This document shows, piece after piece, positions 32,421-41,431 of a stretch of 64,000 nucleotides of DNA (within the stretch, counting starts at the first letter, position 1; the number at the start of each line of letters is the position of its first letter). The position numbers and the translations under genes are program-made. This DNA is from Gammaproteobacteria bacterium (GTDB lineage: Bacteria > Pseudomonadota > Gammaproteobacteria > HTCC5015): the NCBI GenBank assembly GCA_013817245.1, contig JACDDA010000005.1:124001-188000 (forward strand), given 5' to 3'. Below the pieces are notes generated by a model. That model saw only the letters and a list, made by a program, of their open reading frames with translations, was not told the DNA's origin and made no database searches.

Positions 32421-32972
32421 ATGATTACACCACGTGAAGCCAGTCACATATTAAAACAAGCTGAAGTTATTTATACCGAAGCTGAAATTCAAGCTTCTAT
32501 TAGCAAAGCTGCGCAACTCATTGCGGCAGAAACGCCGGCGGATACCAGCTTGTTATTGATTTGTGTTATGAGCGGTGGCGTTTATTTTAGCGCAGAACTG
32601 ATGAAGCGTTTTACCTTACCCGTAGAGTTTGATTACTTGCACGCCACCCGGTATCGCGGTGAAACTAGCGGCAAAGAAGTGCAGTGGATCCAGCGGCCGC
32701 ATACCTCTTTACATCATCGACATGTTTTAATTGTTGATGATATTTTAGACGAAGGCTACACCTTGAAATCAATTTTGACTGATTGTCGAGCTGAGCAACC
32801 TGCCAGTTTGCGCGTGGCAACATTGACATGGAAAAATCATGCGCGCCGTGTTGCGGGTTTGGATGTTGATTATATCGGTTTGGAATTACCCGACCGTTAT
32901 GTGTTTGGTTGCGGTATGGATTACAAAGGTTATCACCGCAATCTTAATGCGGTATATGCCGCTGCTGAATAA
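32421..32972 (+). CDS. hpt: Hypoxanthine(-guanine) phosphoribosyltransferase
   Basis: Salvages hypoxanthine (and probably guanine) to the nucleotide with PRPP. The PRPP loop is HVLIVDDILDEGYTL; CVMSGGVYFSAEL and the flexible-loop region YLHATRYRGET fit the class. About 183 aa from the ATG at 32421. It lies between nagZ and a purine nucleoside phosphorylase that would release hypoxanthine, so the two likely act in sequence (inference). Confidence 0.93.
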   Translation: MITPREASHILKQAEVIYTEAEIQASISKAAQLIAAETPADTSLLLICVMSGGVYFSAELMKRFTLPVEFDYLHATRYRGETSGKEVQWIQRPHTSLHHRHVLIVDDILDEGYTLKSILTDCRAEQPASLRVATLTWKNHARRVAGLDVDYIGLELPDRYVFGCGMDYKGYHRNLNAVYAAAE

Positions 32973-32991
32973 TTAAAAGGTTTAAGCATTT

Positions 32992-33738
32992 ATGAAACGA
33001 ATTGGAATTATTGGCGGCAGTGCGCTCGAAAAAATCAGCGGCTTAAAAAACCGCCGTGAAGATTTATTTGAAACGCATTACGGCATTCCTTCTGCGCCTT
33101 TAATCATTGGTGAGTTAAACGGTGTGGAATTAGTCTTTTTAAATCGACACGGCCAAGAACATAATATTCCACCGCATTTAATTAATTATCAAGCGAATGT
33201 CGCTGCGTTAAAAATGCTGGAAGTCGATGTCGTGATCGGCGTGGCATCCGTAGGTGGTATTACCTCATCGATGATGCCCGGCGCGATTGTAGTGCCAGAC
33301 CAGTTAATTGATTACAGTTATGGGCGTGATCACAGTTTGTATTACCGCGATTTCACGATGGATAAACACATTGAATTCACCGAACCTTATGCAGGTTCTG
33401 CGCGAAAATTATTATTAGATGCCTGCAAAAGTGTCGGTGTGACGGTAGTTGATGGTGGCGTGTATGGTGTGACGCAAGGCCCACGATTAGAAACTGCCGC
33501 TGAAATTCGTAGACTAGAACGCGATGGTTGTGATTTGGTCGGCATGACTGGTATGCCCGAAGCAGGTCTAGCCCGTGAAATGGGTTTGCCGTATGCTTGC
33601 TTGGCTTTAGTCGTCAATTGGGCGGCAGGAAAAATGCAGGGCAATATTTTGGATCAAGCACATGAGTATATTGCTAAAGTACAAACTGATGCTTTGGCGA
33701 TAGTGCAGGTTTTGCCGACCGTGCTAAAAACGGTTTAA
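32992..33738 (+). CDS. S-methyl-5'-thioinosine phosphorylase (MTAP/PNP family)
   Basis: Predicted to split 5'-methylthioinosine, the deaminated polyamine by-product, into hypoxanthine and methylthioribose-1-phosphate. 248 aa with IGIIGGSALEKI, NRHGQEHNIPPHLINY, GVASVGGI, TQGPRLETAAEIR and VGMTGMPEAGLAREMGLPYA. At the base-recognition site human MTAP has Asp residues, while this protein reads ALVVNWAAG, with Asn as in 6-oxopurine-specific PNPs. This agrees with the Pseudomonas PA3004-type enzyme, also found beside nagZ. It would supply hypoxanthine to the adjacent Hpt. Often labelled MtnP; adenine specificity seems less likely. Confidence 0.87.
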   Translation: MKRIGIIGGSALEKISGLKNRREDLFETHYGIPSAPLIIGELNGVELVFLNRHGQEHNIPPHLINYQANVAALKMLEVDVVIGVASVGGITSSMMPGAIVVPDQLIDYSYGRDHSLYYRDFTMDKHIEFTEPYAGSARKLLLDACKSVGVTVVDGGVYGVTQGPRLETAAEIRRLERDGCDLVGMTGMPEAGLAREMGLPYACLALVVNWAAGKMQGNILDQAHEYIAKVQTDALAIVQVLPTVLKTV

Positions 33739-33802
33739 CATTAAGACTTGAAATAAAGAATAGGCTCGCGAATCATCGAATTAATAGGGTGGGAGAACCA
33801 AT

Positions 33803-34474
33803 ATGACCAATTTTCAAAAACATATCATTGTTACTTTACTAAGCATCGGTAGTTTTTTATCGCCTGGTGTTTATGCTGCAGGCGAAGAACAGCACTTTTT
33901 TATTCAAGGCGGCACAGCGCAAGGTAAAGAAAGCAATAATATATTCCCTGAGTTTTCTGATGAAATCAATTTTGGTGATGGTCAATTTGCAATGGTAGGG
34001 ATGAAGTTTACCAATCGCAGCCCATGGGTTTTTCGAATGGCAGCGGGTTATAAGTACAATACATTCTCAATAACGGAGTCTGGGCAATCTTTCGATTATG
34101 AATTTAAGGCGATTCCTTTAGATTTTGTATTAAGTTATAAATGGAAAATTGTGGAATTCGGTGCTGGCTTTACTTATCATTTGAAGCCATATACTGACTT
34201 TTATTATTCTATAGAGACAGGCGATGATGACGAATTTGATAATGCAAGCGGTAGTTTGGCTGAAGTCCGCTTAAATTTAATTCCGCACGTATCGTTTGGT
34301 GCAAGATACACCAGAATAGACTACAGCAAATATGGCAATGGTACAGAGACTTACTTTGCAATTGGTGTAAAGGACGATACTCTTGATCCTGTAGATGATT
34401 TTTATGAATATTATCATACGACCACATCGCTAGAATCAGATTTTGTCAGCGCCTTTGTTGAATTCGAATTTTAG
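33803..34474 (+). CDS. Putative small outer-membrane beta-barrel protein
   Basis: 223 aa of unknown function. A Sec signal peptide ends at VYAAG. The mature part alternates hydrophobic and polar residues in aromatic-rich strands (VFRMAAGYKYNTF, VEFGAGFTYHLKPYTDFYY, VSFGARYTRIDYSKYG) and ends SAFVEFEF with a terminal Phe, the usual BAM recognition signal. Size suggests an 8- to 10-stranded barrel of the OmpA/OmpW class. Acidic loops (TGDDDEFDN) lie between strands. GGTGGGAGAA precedes the ATG. It breaks the otherwise conserved phosphorylase-csiV-mfd order, so it may be a lineage-specific insertion. Confidence 0.75.
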   Translation: MTNFQKHIIVTLLSIGSFLSPGVYAAGEEQHFFIQGGTAQGKESNNIFPEFSDEINFGDGQFAMVGMKFTNRSPWVFRMAAGYKYNTFSITESGQSFDYEFKAIPLDFVLSYKWKIVEFGAGFTYHLKPYTDFYYSIETGDDDEFDNASGSLAEVRLNLIPHVSFGARYTRIDYSKYGNGTETYFAIGVKDDTLDPVDDFYEYYHTTTSLESDFVSAFVEFEF

Positions 34475-34480
34475 CAATAT

Positions 34481-35191
34481 TTATAAAGGCGTAATAATAA
34501 TCGTCACACCGATCAAAGGGTGGTCGATATGATGGATTTCACTGCTGCGCATACGCCGATGTTGTTGGTTATTGAATCCAAATAGGGTTGTACTTTGTGC
34601 AGCGGGTTCTATGCTTAACATCTGACTACCAGTTTGTGAATTTATTTGTTGTATGTTCACCGCTTCGGTTAATAAAAAATTCGTATACACATGCAGATAA
34701 CGACTTAATACGACGGTGACGGTACCGAGCAGTTCGGCGGTTTTAATAGGTTCTTGTCCGTTACCATTATTGCTTGTTGCGGCATTAAAATAATTACCAT
34801 TACGTACGCCGCCGCCATTAATCATAATCGGAAACGTTTGATCTTTAGACAAGCCTTTTTGTTGCCAGGCGCTGTGATTAAGCACTACATAACGACCAGA
34901 TTTATTTAGTCTTGCGGCGACACCGCCCAATTTTCTGCCGGCGCTTACTTTGCGAATTAAATCGCGTTTATTGCCGGTTATATTGTCTAAATCGACGGCA
35001 TTCTTTAAATCGGGCGTAGTCCAGTTTGGCGTCCAGTGTTCAGCTTTAATGCCATCCATAAGATTTTGACGAAACACGACAACTTCTACTTCATACCAAC
35101 GCGTTGTTGCTGGCTCGTTAGTTTGTGCGAATGCTGTCCCGCATAAATTGAATAATAATCCGCTAACAATAAATAATAATCGAATAGACAT
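34481..35191 (-). CDS. csiV: CsiV-family periplasmic peptidoglycan-binding protein
   Basis: 236 aa with a signal peptide (cleavage near AFA) and the family's opening RWYEVEVVVFRQN. CsiV was named in Vibrio cholerae as the peptidoglycan-binding inhibitor of condensed-cell formation; here the assignment rests on that N-terminal pattern and on position beside mfd, which is how the family is usually placed. The start codon overlaps the mfd stop (TAATG), so it is made as the second gene of an mfd-csiV unit. A Gly/Asn-rich insert (about residues 125-145) is unlike most members. No catalytic motifs are visible. Confidence 0.75.
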   Translation of the reverse strand: MSIRLLFIVSGLLFNLCGTAFAQTNEPATTRWYEVEVVVFRQNLMDGIKAEHWTPNWTTPDLKNAVDLDNITGNKRDLIRKVSAGRKLGGVAARLNKSGRYVVLNHSAWQQKGLSKDQTFPIMINGGGVRNGNYFNAATSNNGNGQEPIKTAELLGTVTVVLSRYLHVYTNFLLTEAVNIQQINSQTGSQMLSIEPAAQSTTLFGFNNQQHRRMRSSEIHHIDHPLIGVTIIITPL

Positions 35192-38100
35192 TAGGCGGCT
35201 TCCTGATTGTGTAAAGGCAAAAGGGTGGTTTCTATAAATTCAATACGACTATGAATGTCGTTGGTGGTCTTTTGGAAATTTAATTTAGTCTTGCCATTAA
35301 ATTTGAATATTTTGGATTGTAGCTGAATTAGCTTAATGAGTCTGTCGGGGTGAATATTCGGCTTTTCATCGAATAAGATATAACCCGCTTCTGCGTTTGC
35401 TTTAATTTCGCGTACGCCGATGACGCTCAGTTTCAAGCGCAATTCTGTAATAGCAAATAGATTTTGCGTAGCTTCCGGCAGCAAGCCAAATCGATCTATC
35501 ATTTCAATTTTTAGCTCGCGTAACATTTCGTTCGAATCCGCGCTGGCAATACGTTTGTAAATAACTAAACGTAAATGGACGTCAGGCACATAGGTGTCGG
35601 GAATTAGCGCTGTCACGCCTAAATCAATTTCGCTATGAATGCGCGCGGGACCCTCTAAGTTAGGTTCTTTGCCGCTTTTTAAAGATGCGACGGCGCGTTC
35701 TAACATGTCGATATATAACGTGTAACCGATTTCTTCAATTTGACCGCTTTGTTCTTGGCCTAATAGTTCGCCTGCGCCACGAATTTCTAAATCATGCGCG
35801 GCTAACGTAAAGCCTGCACCTAAATCTTCTAATGATTCGATAGCTTCTAGACGTTTTTTGGCATCTGCAGTCATCACATTAGCAGGAGGCGTGAGTAAGT
35901 AAGCATACGCACGATGATGAGAACGCCCGACGCGCCCGCGCATTTGGTGTAATTGCGCAAGGCCAAATTTATCGGCGCGATTAATAATGATGGTATTGGC
36001 ACTAGGCACATCGATACCGCTTTCGATAATGGTGGTGCATAACAATAAATTGCATCGCTGATGATAAAAATCTAGCATTACTTTTTCAAGTTCGCGTTCT
36101 GACATCTGGCCGTGCGCGATACCAATGCGGGCTTCGGGCAATAACTCATTGAGCTTTACCGCTTCACGTTCAATACTTTTAACTTCGTTATGCACAAAAT
36201 AAATTTGACCGCCGCGTTTTAGTTCGCGTTGACACGCTTCGCTGATTAGGCTGTCTTGCCATTCACTGACAAATGTTTTAATCGCGAGACGTTTTTGGGG
36301 TGGCGTAGCAATAATCGATAAGTCACGTAAACCGGCCATTGCCATATTTAAAGTACGTGGAATGGGTGTTGCGGTTAACGTTAATACGTCGACTTCAGCG
36401 CGCAACGCTTTTAAACGTTCTTTGTGTTGCACACCAAAACGATGTTCTTCGTCAATAATGACAAGTCCTAAGTCTTTAAAAGCAATACCATTTTGAATGA
36501 GTTTATGCGTACCGATAACGACATCAACTGTTCCTGCTGCTAAGGATTTTAAAACCTCAGCTTCTTCTTTAGCTGTGCCAAAACGCGATAAACATTCAAT
36601 GCGTACTGGCCAGTCAGCGAAACGATCGCGGAAATTTTGGAAGTGTTGTTGCGCCAGCAGCGTAGTGGGTACCAAGATTGCCACTTGTTTTTGATCTTGT
36701 AATGCGGTGAAAGTGGCGCGCATTGCTACTTCCGTTTTACCAAAACCAACATCGCCACAAATGACGCGATCCATCGGTTTTCCAGAAATCATATCGCCAA
36801 TCACCGCGTCAATAGCGGTTTGTTGGTCGGGTGTTTCTTCAAACGGAAATTGCGCCGCAAATGCGCTCATTTCATCTTCGCGCGGTTGGAAGGCAAAACC
36901 TTGACGCGCGGCGCGGCGTGCGTGCAAGTCTAATAATTCTGCCGCGATATCACGAATGCGTTTTGCTGCTTTACGTTTTATTTTTTGCCATTGATCGCTG
37001 CCTAAGCGATGCAATGGTGCATTTTCCGGTGATGCACCGGTGTAGCGACTAATTAAGTACAGCGAGGCAACGGGTACATAAATGCGATCTCCGTCGGCAT
37101 ACTCTAATGTTAAAAATTCGGTGGTGATGCCTGCGATCGGAAAACTTTGTAAACCTAAATAACGACCGACACCATGTTCTTCGTGAACAACGGGCGCACC
37201 AATACTTAAATCAGTAAGATTGGTAATAATCGCATCAGCGTCACGCCGTTGTCGCGCTAAACGTCGTCGCCGTTGTTGAGCGCGTTCGCCGTATAACTGC
37301 GGTTCAGTAATAATGGCGCAATCATTTAATAATAAGCCTTCTTCCAACGGCCCTAACGTGATCGCAATGCGAGCGTCGCTGTGTAAAAAGTCTTGCCAGT
37401 TGTCTGCGCGTTTTGGAAATAATTGCAGGCTGTGCAACCACTCTAAAAGTGATTCTCGTCTACCGGCTGATTCGCAAACGAATAAACACCGACCCTTAAA
37501 TTGCTGCAAAAATGTTTGAAGTTTTTCACTAGGGCGTTCTGCACGGCGATCGAATAACACCGCCGGTGGATGCTGACTTTGCAAAGCAAAACTTGTGGCA
37601 CCGCGATCAATGGGTTCAAAAGTTTGAATATGAATACGAGGGTAGTTTTGTAAATGCGCCTCGATGCTGCTGGGGTCTATATATAATTCATCAGGTTTTA
37701 ATAATGGTCGTTCGATGTCATGACCATATTGATCATAACGTTCAGCAATTTCTTGCCAAAATTGCGCTGCATTATGTTCAATTTGCGATTCGGTAATTAA
37801 TAAAGTATTGGCCGGAAAATAATCGAAGAGCGTGGCTAATGATTTAAAGAAAAGGGGTAAATAATATTCGCTGCCCGCCGCGGCGTGGCCATCGCTAATG
37901 TCGCGATAAATGGGATTGGCTTGTGGATTACCTTCGAAGCGATTGCGGTAAGTTTGGCGAAACTCGCTGATGCCACTGTCGTTAAGTGGAAATTCATGTG
38001 CGGGTAATAATTGAATGCTGTCGCAAGTGGTTTCTGAACGCTGCGTATTGGGATCAAAGGTGCGAATACTGTCGATATCATCATCTAAAAAATCGATGCG

Positions 38101-38652
38101 AAACGGCGTGTGACTGCCCATTGGAAATAAATCGATCAATGAACCACGCACGCTAAATTCACCGTGTTCTAATACTTGCGAAACGGCTTGATAGCCTGCT
38201 GCAATTAATTGTGCGCGTAAAATTTCTGGTTTGATGTGTTGGTTTTGTTGTAATGAAAATACATGACCTTGAATAAAAGAGGCCGGTGCTAAACGTTGCA
38301 TTAAACTTGCAGCCGATACCACTAAAATGCCGTGTTGCATCTGTGGTAATTGATAAAGACTGCGCAAACGTTCGGAAACAATATCTTGATGAGGTGAGAA
38401 ATGATCGTAAGGTAAAGTTTCCCAATCGGGAAAATGTAATAAAGGAATGTCGCTGTCTTGTAGGAAAAATCGCAAACTTAATTCGAGTTTATGTGCATGT
38501 TGCACATCGTCGGCAATCACGACGCATAATCGTTGCGCTTGTTTGGCGATATCTGCAATCGCAAGGCTATAAGCATCGCCATAAAGCTGCCCCAGCACGA
38601 TCTGTTTACCAGGTGCGCGTGGTAGATCCGGTAAACGAAATAATGCGGACAT
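35191..38652 (-). CDS. mfd: Transcription-repair coupling factor Mfd
   Basis: ATP-dependent translocase that removes stalled RNA polymerase and recruits UvrA. 1153 aa, full length: N-terminal UvrB-like domains, RNA polymerase interaction domain (with VVHEEHGVGRYLGL, about residue 490), helicase motifs I (CGDVGFGKTE), II (IIDEEHRFGV), III (LTATPIPRT), VI (QMRGRVGRSHHRAYAYLL) and a C-terminal TRCF domain. csiV follows with overlapping stop and start. About 90 bases separate it from aguB upstream. Confidence 0.98.
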   Translation of the reverse strand: MSALFRLPDLPRAPGKQIVLGQLYGDAYSLAIADIAKQAQRLCVVIADDVQHAHKLELSLRFFLQDSDIPLLHFPDWETLPYDHFSPHQDIVSERLRSLYQLPQMQHGILVVSAASLMQRLAPASFIQGHVFSLQQNQHIKPEILRAQLIAAGYQAVSQVLEHGEFSVRGSLIDLFPMGSHTPFRIDFLDDDIDSIRTFDPNTQRSETTCDSIQLLPAHEFPLNDSGISEFRQTYRNRFEGNPQANPIYRDISDGHAAAGSEYYLPLFFKSLATLFDYFPANTLLITESQIEHNAAQFWQEIAERYDQYGHDIERPLLKPDELYIDPSSIEAHLQNYPRIHIQTFEPIDRGATSFALQSQHPPAVLFDRRAERPSEKLQTFLQQFKGRCLFVCESAGRRESLLEWLHSLQLFPKRADNWQDFLHSDARIAITLGPLEEGLLLNDCAIITEPQLYGERAQQRRRRLARQRRDADAIITNLTDLSIGAPVVHEEHGVGRYLGLQSFPIAGITTEFLTLEYADGDRIYVPVASLYLISRYTGASPENAPLHRLGSDQWQKIKRKAAKRIRDIAAELLDLHARRAARQGFAFQPREDEMSAFAAQFPFEETPDQQTAIDAVIGDMISGKPMDRVICGDVGFGKTEVAMRATFTALQDQKQVAILVPTTLLAQQHFQNFRDRFADWPVRIECLSRFGTAKEEAEVLKSLAAGTVDVVIGTHKLIQNGIAFKDLGLVIIDEEHRFGVQHKERLKALRAEVDVLTLTATPIPRTLNMAMAGLRDLSIIATPPQKRLAIKTFVSEWQDSLISEACQRELKRGGQIYFVHNEVKSIEREAVKLNELLPEARIGIAHGQMSERELEKVMLDFYHQRCNLLLCTTIIESGIDVPSANTIIINRADKFGLAQLHQMRGRVGRSHHRAYAYLLTPPANVMTADAKKRLEAIESLEDLGAGFTLAAHDLEIRGAGELLGQEQSGQIEEIGYTLYIDMLERAVASLKSGKEPNLEGPARIHSEIDLGVTALIPDTYVPDVHLRLVIYKRIASADSNEMLRELKIEMIDRFGLLPEATQNLFAITELRLKLSVIGVREIKANAEAGYILFDEKPNIHPDRLIKLIQLQSKIFKFNGKTKLNFQKTTNDIHSRIEFIETTLLPLHNQEAA

Positions 38653-38743
38653 GCTTTAATTCAGCGAGTTAAAAGTTATGGGAGCGCAGTATAACATCGC
38701 GCTTTGGCAGATTTGATGTCAGATTTGATGAATAAATAAGGAC

Positions 38744-39631
38744 TTAATCGAGATAACGGGATAATAAACCTTGATAAGCATCAATGCGGCGATCACGGAA
38801 ATACGGCCAGATGCGGCGCAGATTTTCGCAGCGCGCGGTGTCGATATCGGCGATTAAGACGTTGGCTTGTGCATCGGCACGCGCCAGCATTTCACCTTGT
38901 GGCCCGCAAATAAAACTATGTCCCCAAAATTGATTGCCCTCGGTGCGGCCAGTAGGATCGGGTTCTAAGCCAACGCGATTGCAGGCGATGACGGGTAAAT
39001 TATTCGCTACTGCGTGACCCCGTTGCACAATCGTCCATGCTTCTAATTGGCGATCATGTTCCAGATTGATATCACTAGGATCCCAACCAATCGCGGTGGG
39101 ATAAATTAATAATTCGGCACCGGCTAACGCCATTAAACGCGCCGCTTCTGGATACCATTGATCCCAGCAAACTAATACGCCTAAACGGCCGAGTGACGTT
39201 TTAATCGGCGTGAAACCTAAATCGCCCGGCGTGAAATAAAATTTTTCGTTGTAACCTGGATCATCAGGAATATGCATTTTGCGATAAATGCCGGCGATGC
39301 TGCCGTCTTGTTCTAATACAACCGCCGTGTTGTGATATAAACCGATCGCGCGTTTTTCAAAAATAGAAGTGACGATAACGGTTTTGGTTTCGCGCGCAAG
39401 TTGTGCAAGTGTTTGCACGGTTTCGCCGTCGATACTTTCGGCCAAATTAAAATAATCAGTCGTTTGATAATGACAAAAATAGCGGCTGCGATGTAATTCA
39501 GGCAACACGATTAATTGCGCGCCTTGCGCGGCAGCTGCGCGAATGCCTTTTATACTTACCGCAAGATTTTCAGCGGCATCATCGCTGCACGCGTGTTGAA
39601 TAGCGGCTACTCGTAAGTTTGCGGTATTCAT
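38744..39631 (-). CDS. aguB: N-carbamoylputrescine amidase
   Basis: Nitrilase-superfamily enzyme that hydrolyses N-carbamoylputrescine to putrescine, CO2 and ammonia. The catalytic triad is visible as Glu in VLPELHRSRYF, Lys in IYRKMHIPDDPGY and Cys in VLVCWDQWYPEAAR; RNLE-type C-terminal GHSF and QGLLSRYLD also fit the AguB subgroup. 295 aa. It follows aguA by about 20 bases, forming a two-gene agmatine-to-putrescine route. Confidence 0.95.
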   Translation of the reverse strand: MNTANLRVAAIQHACSDDAAENLAVSIKGIRAAAAQGAQLIVLPELHRSRYFCHYQTTDYFNLAESIDGETVQTLAQLARETKTVIVTSIFEKRAIGLYHNTAVVLEQDGSIAGIYRKMHIPDDPGYNEKFYFTPGDLGFTPIKTSLGRLGVLVCWDQWYPEAARLMALAGAELLIYPTAIGWDPSDINLEHDRQLEAWTIVQRGHAVANNLPVIACNRVGLEPDPTGRTEGNQFWGHSFICGPQGEMLARADAQANVLIADIDTARCENLRRIWPYFRDRRIDAYQGLLSRYLD

Positions 39632-39653
39632 GAGATATCTCGTGTATGGTTAT

Positions 39654-40715
39654 TTATGACAGTGATTTCGTAACAAGTGTGCCACGCGGCAATTGCATGG
39701 TTAAACAATGAATGCCGCCGTTTTGTTCTACTAAAGGCCGGCTATCGATAGGAATCATTTTCCGATTTGGAAACGCGCTTTGTAAACGTTGCATCGCGAC
39801 TGCGTCGTTAGGATCACCAAAACTCGGCACTAACACTGCATTATTAATAATTAAAAAATTGGCGTAACTTGCCGGTAAACGGCGATCATCTTCGCTACTG
39901 CCAATGCGTGATGGTAATGGTAAAGGGATGCACTCATACGCTTGATCTTGAATATTACGTAACGCTTTTAATTCGGTTTCTAGTGCTTGCATAGATGCAA
40001 AATGACTATCAGCAGTATCTTCGCAGCTGGCGTATAAAATTTGTTGGCTGTTAGTAAAGCGCGCGAGATTATCAATATGACCATCGGTATCGTCGCCTTC
40101 TAACCACGCATTTTCAATCCAATGTGTTTGTTGAATGCCTAAAGTTTGCTGAAATGTTTGTTCCCAATCTTCGCGCTTAAAACCGCCGCGCGTAGCAGTG
40201 AGTAGGCACGTGGTGGTCGTTAATAAACTGCCTTGACCATTGCTATCAATGCCGCCGCCTTCAAGAATGCGATCTTGCGCTAATAAAGGCGCTTTAAAGA
40301 TGCTTTGTTCTGCTAAACGCTGCACTAATAATGAATCATCTTGATGCGGATATTTGCCGCCCCAACCGTTAAATTGATAATTGATTAATTGCGTTGCCTG
40401 CGCATTGAAGATGGTTAATGGCCCTGAGTCTCGTGCCCACGTGTCGTTGCTAGGTGCAATGCTTAACCATAAGCGATTCGGTGGTAAGTTTAAACGCGCT
40501 AGTCGCTTCGTTAGATAGTTCAGATGTTCTTGATCATAAGCAACCACTAAAGCAATTTCTTCAGCAGCAATAGCGCTAATCATTTGCTCGAATACAGGTT
40601 CAACGCGATCTAATAATGGCGCCCAATCAGAATTAGGATGTGGCCAAATTAATAATACACCATCCTGTGGATGCCATTCGGCAGGCAGCACAGCGGTAGG
40701 AGGGATAGCAGACAT
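39654..40715 (-). CDS. aguA: Agmatine deiminase
   Basis: Converts agmatine to N-carbamoylputrescine. 353 aa of the guanidino-group-modifying fold with GVLLIWPHPNSDW, TWARDSGPL, EGGGIDSNG, LEGDDTDGHIDNLARF with catalytic Asp and His, and the nucleophile Cys in NGGIHCLTMQLPRG. Pairs with aguB downstream. No arginine decarboxylase gene is in the window, so agmatine must come from elsewhere in the genome or from outside. Confidence 0.96.
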   Translation of the reverse strand: MSAIPPTAVLPAEWHPQDGVLLIWPHPNSDWAPLLDRVEPVFEQMISAIAAEEIALVVAYDQEHLNYLTKRLARLNLPPNRLWLSIAPSNDTWARDSGPLTIFNAQATQLINYQFNGWGGKYPHQDDSLLVQRLAEQSIFKAPLLAQDRILEGGGIDSNGQGSLLTTTTCLLTATRGGFKREDWEQTFQQTLGIQQTHWIENAWLEGDDTDGHIDNLARFTNSQQILYASCEDTADSHFASMQALETELKALRNIQDQAYECIPLPLPSRIGSSEDDRRLPASYANFLIINNAVLVPSFGDPNDAVAMQRLQSAFPNRKMIPIDSRPLVEQNGGIHCLTMQLPRGTLVTKSLS

Positions 40716-40756
40716 TGAACCTTAGCCTTTTAGTTTAAATACCAAACTCAATTATA

Positions 40757-41284
40757 TTAACGACGTAACGAAGGTGTGTTTTCGAAAGATTCAAAACCGC
40801 TGGGCATGTCTTCTTGCATTGCATCACTGTTAGCGGGCGCAGGGTTTTCAGTCGCCGTGTCGTTCATGCTGCCTTCGTTGGATAGTGCATTAGTGCTTTC
40901 ATCAAAAGGCACGGGCACTGCGTTATCAACCGGTGCGGCAACAGCAGGCGCCGATGTAGATGAATTAGCGGGTTGGGCGGGCGGTAAAGCCAAGCCACTT
41001 GATGTGTTATTAACCGGTAATGACACGTTACGATTATCAAGAACCCTAATAAAGGAATGCACGACGTGGTCGTATTCAAAAACCACTTCAAATTCGTTGT
41101 AAATCCAGCGAGTGATAGGGGGTTGTCCTACCGGCCCTTCAACCGATAAAGGCCCGCCAAATTGTTGCTCCACCGCCATTTTTTCGATACCGCGTGTGGG
41201 TAATTTAGCGGCGAAGGCTAAAGGAGTGAAGGCGCAAACACTGAGTATGCTGAGTGCAAGGGCATAGCAGCTTGGTTTCCACAT
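40757..41284 (-). CDS. Periplasmic protein of unknown function with PPITRW motif
   Basis: 175 aa with a signal peptide (cleavage near AFA). The first half of the mature protein, from LPTRGIEKMAVEQQFG to GQPPITRWIYNEFEVVFEYDHVVHSFI, resembles a small uncharacterised protein common in gammaproteobacteria, where a short domain of this kind stands alone. The second half (from about residue 95) is a low-complexity tail rich in Pro, Ala, Ser, Asn and acid residues, likely disordered. First gene of a possible unit with aguA and aguB but 41 bases apart and functionally unconnected. It diverges from the lol genes. Confidence 0.7.
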   Translation of the reverse strand: MWKPSCYALALSILSVCAFTPLAFAAKLPTRGIEKMAVEQQFGGPLSVEGPVGQPPITRWIYNEFEVVFEYDHVVHSFIRVLDNRNVSLPVNNTSSGLALPPAQPANSSTSAPAVAAPVDNAVPVPFDESTNALSNEGSMNDTATENPAPANSDAMQEDMPSGFESFENTPSLRR

Positions 41285-41337
41285 AAGGGCAATTCCTGAT
41301 TCTAATAAGTAAGTTAGACAAACTATAGCAGCATAGT

Positions 41338-41366
41338 TTGCGTGAAAATAGTTATCTATATATAGG
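41338..41366 (+). promoter_or_regulatory. Candidate promoter for the lolC-lolD genes
   Basis: TTGCGT (41338-41343) and TATAGG (41361-41366) with a 17-base spacer lie in the AT-rich divergent gap, about 65 bases before the lolC start. The -10 overlaps a TATATATA run with other registers possible. Confidence 0.35.
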
Positions 41367-41431
41367 TACGTAATAGGATAGCGAAGCGCGTGCAGATTCG
41401 CGTCTAGATTGGGGCAGGGCTTTATGCTCTA

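Noticed and set aside
38286-38672. 128-codon plus-strand ORF over the 5' end of mfd
   Set aside because: Antisense to conserved Mfd N-terminal sequence, no binding site and no recognisable domain.
40776-41102. 108-codon plus-strand ORF opposite the periplasmic protein gene
   Set aside because: Antisense to the low-complexity tail; repetitive Ala/Gly/Ser composition follows from that tail.
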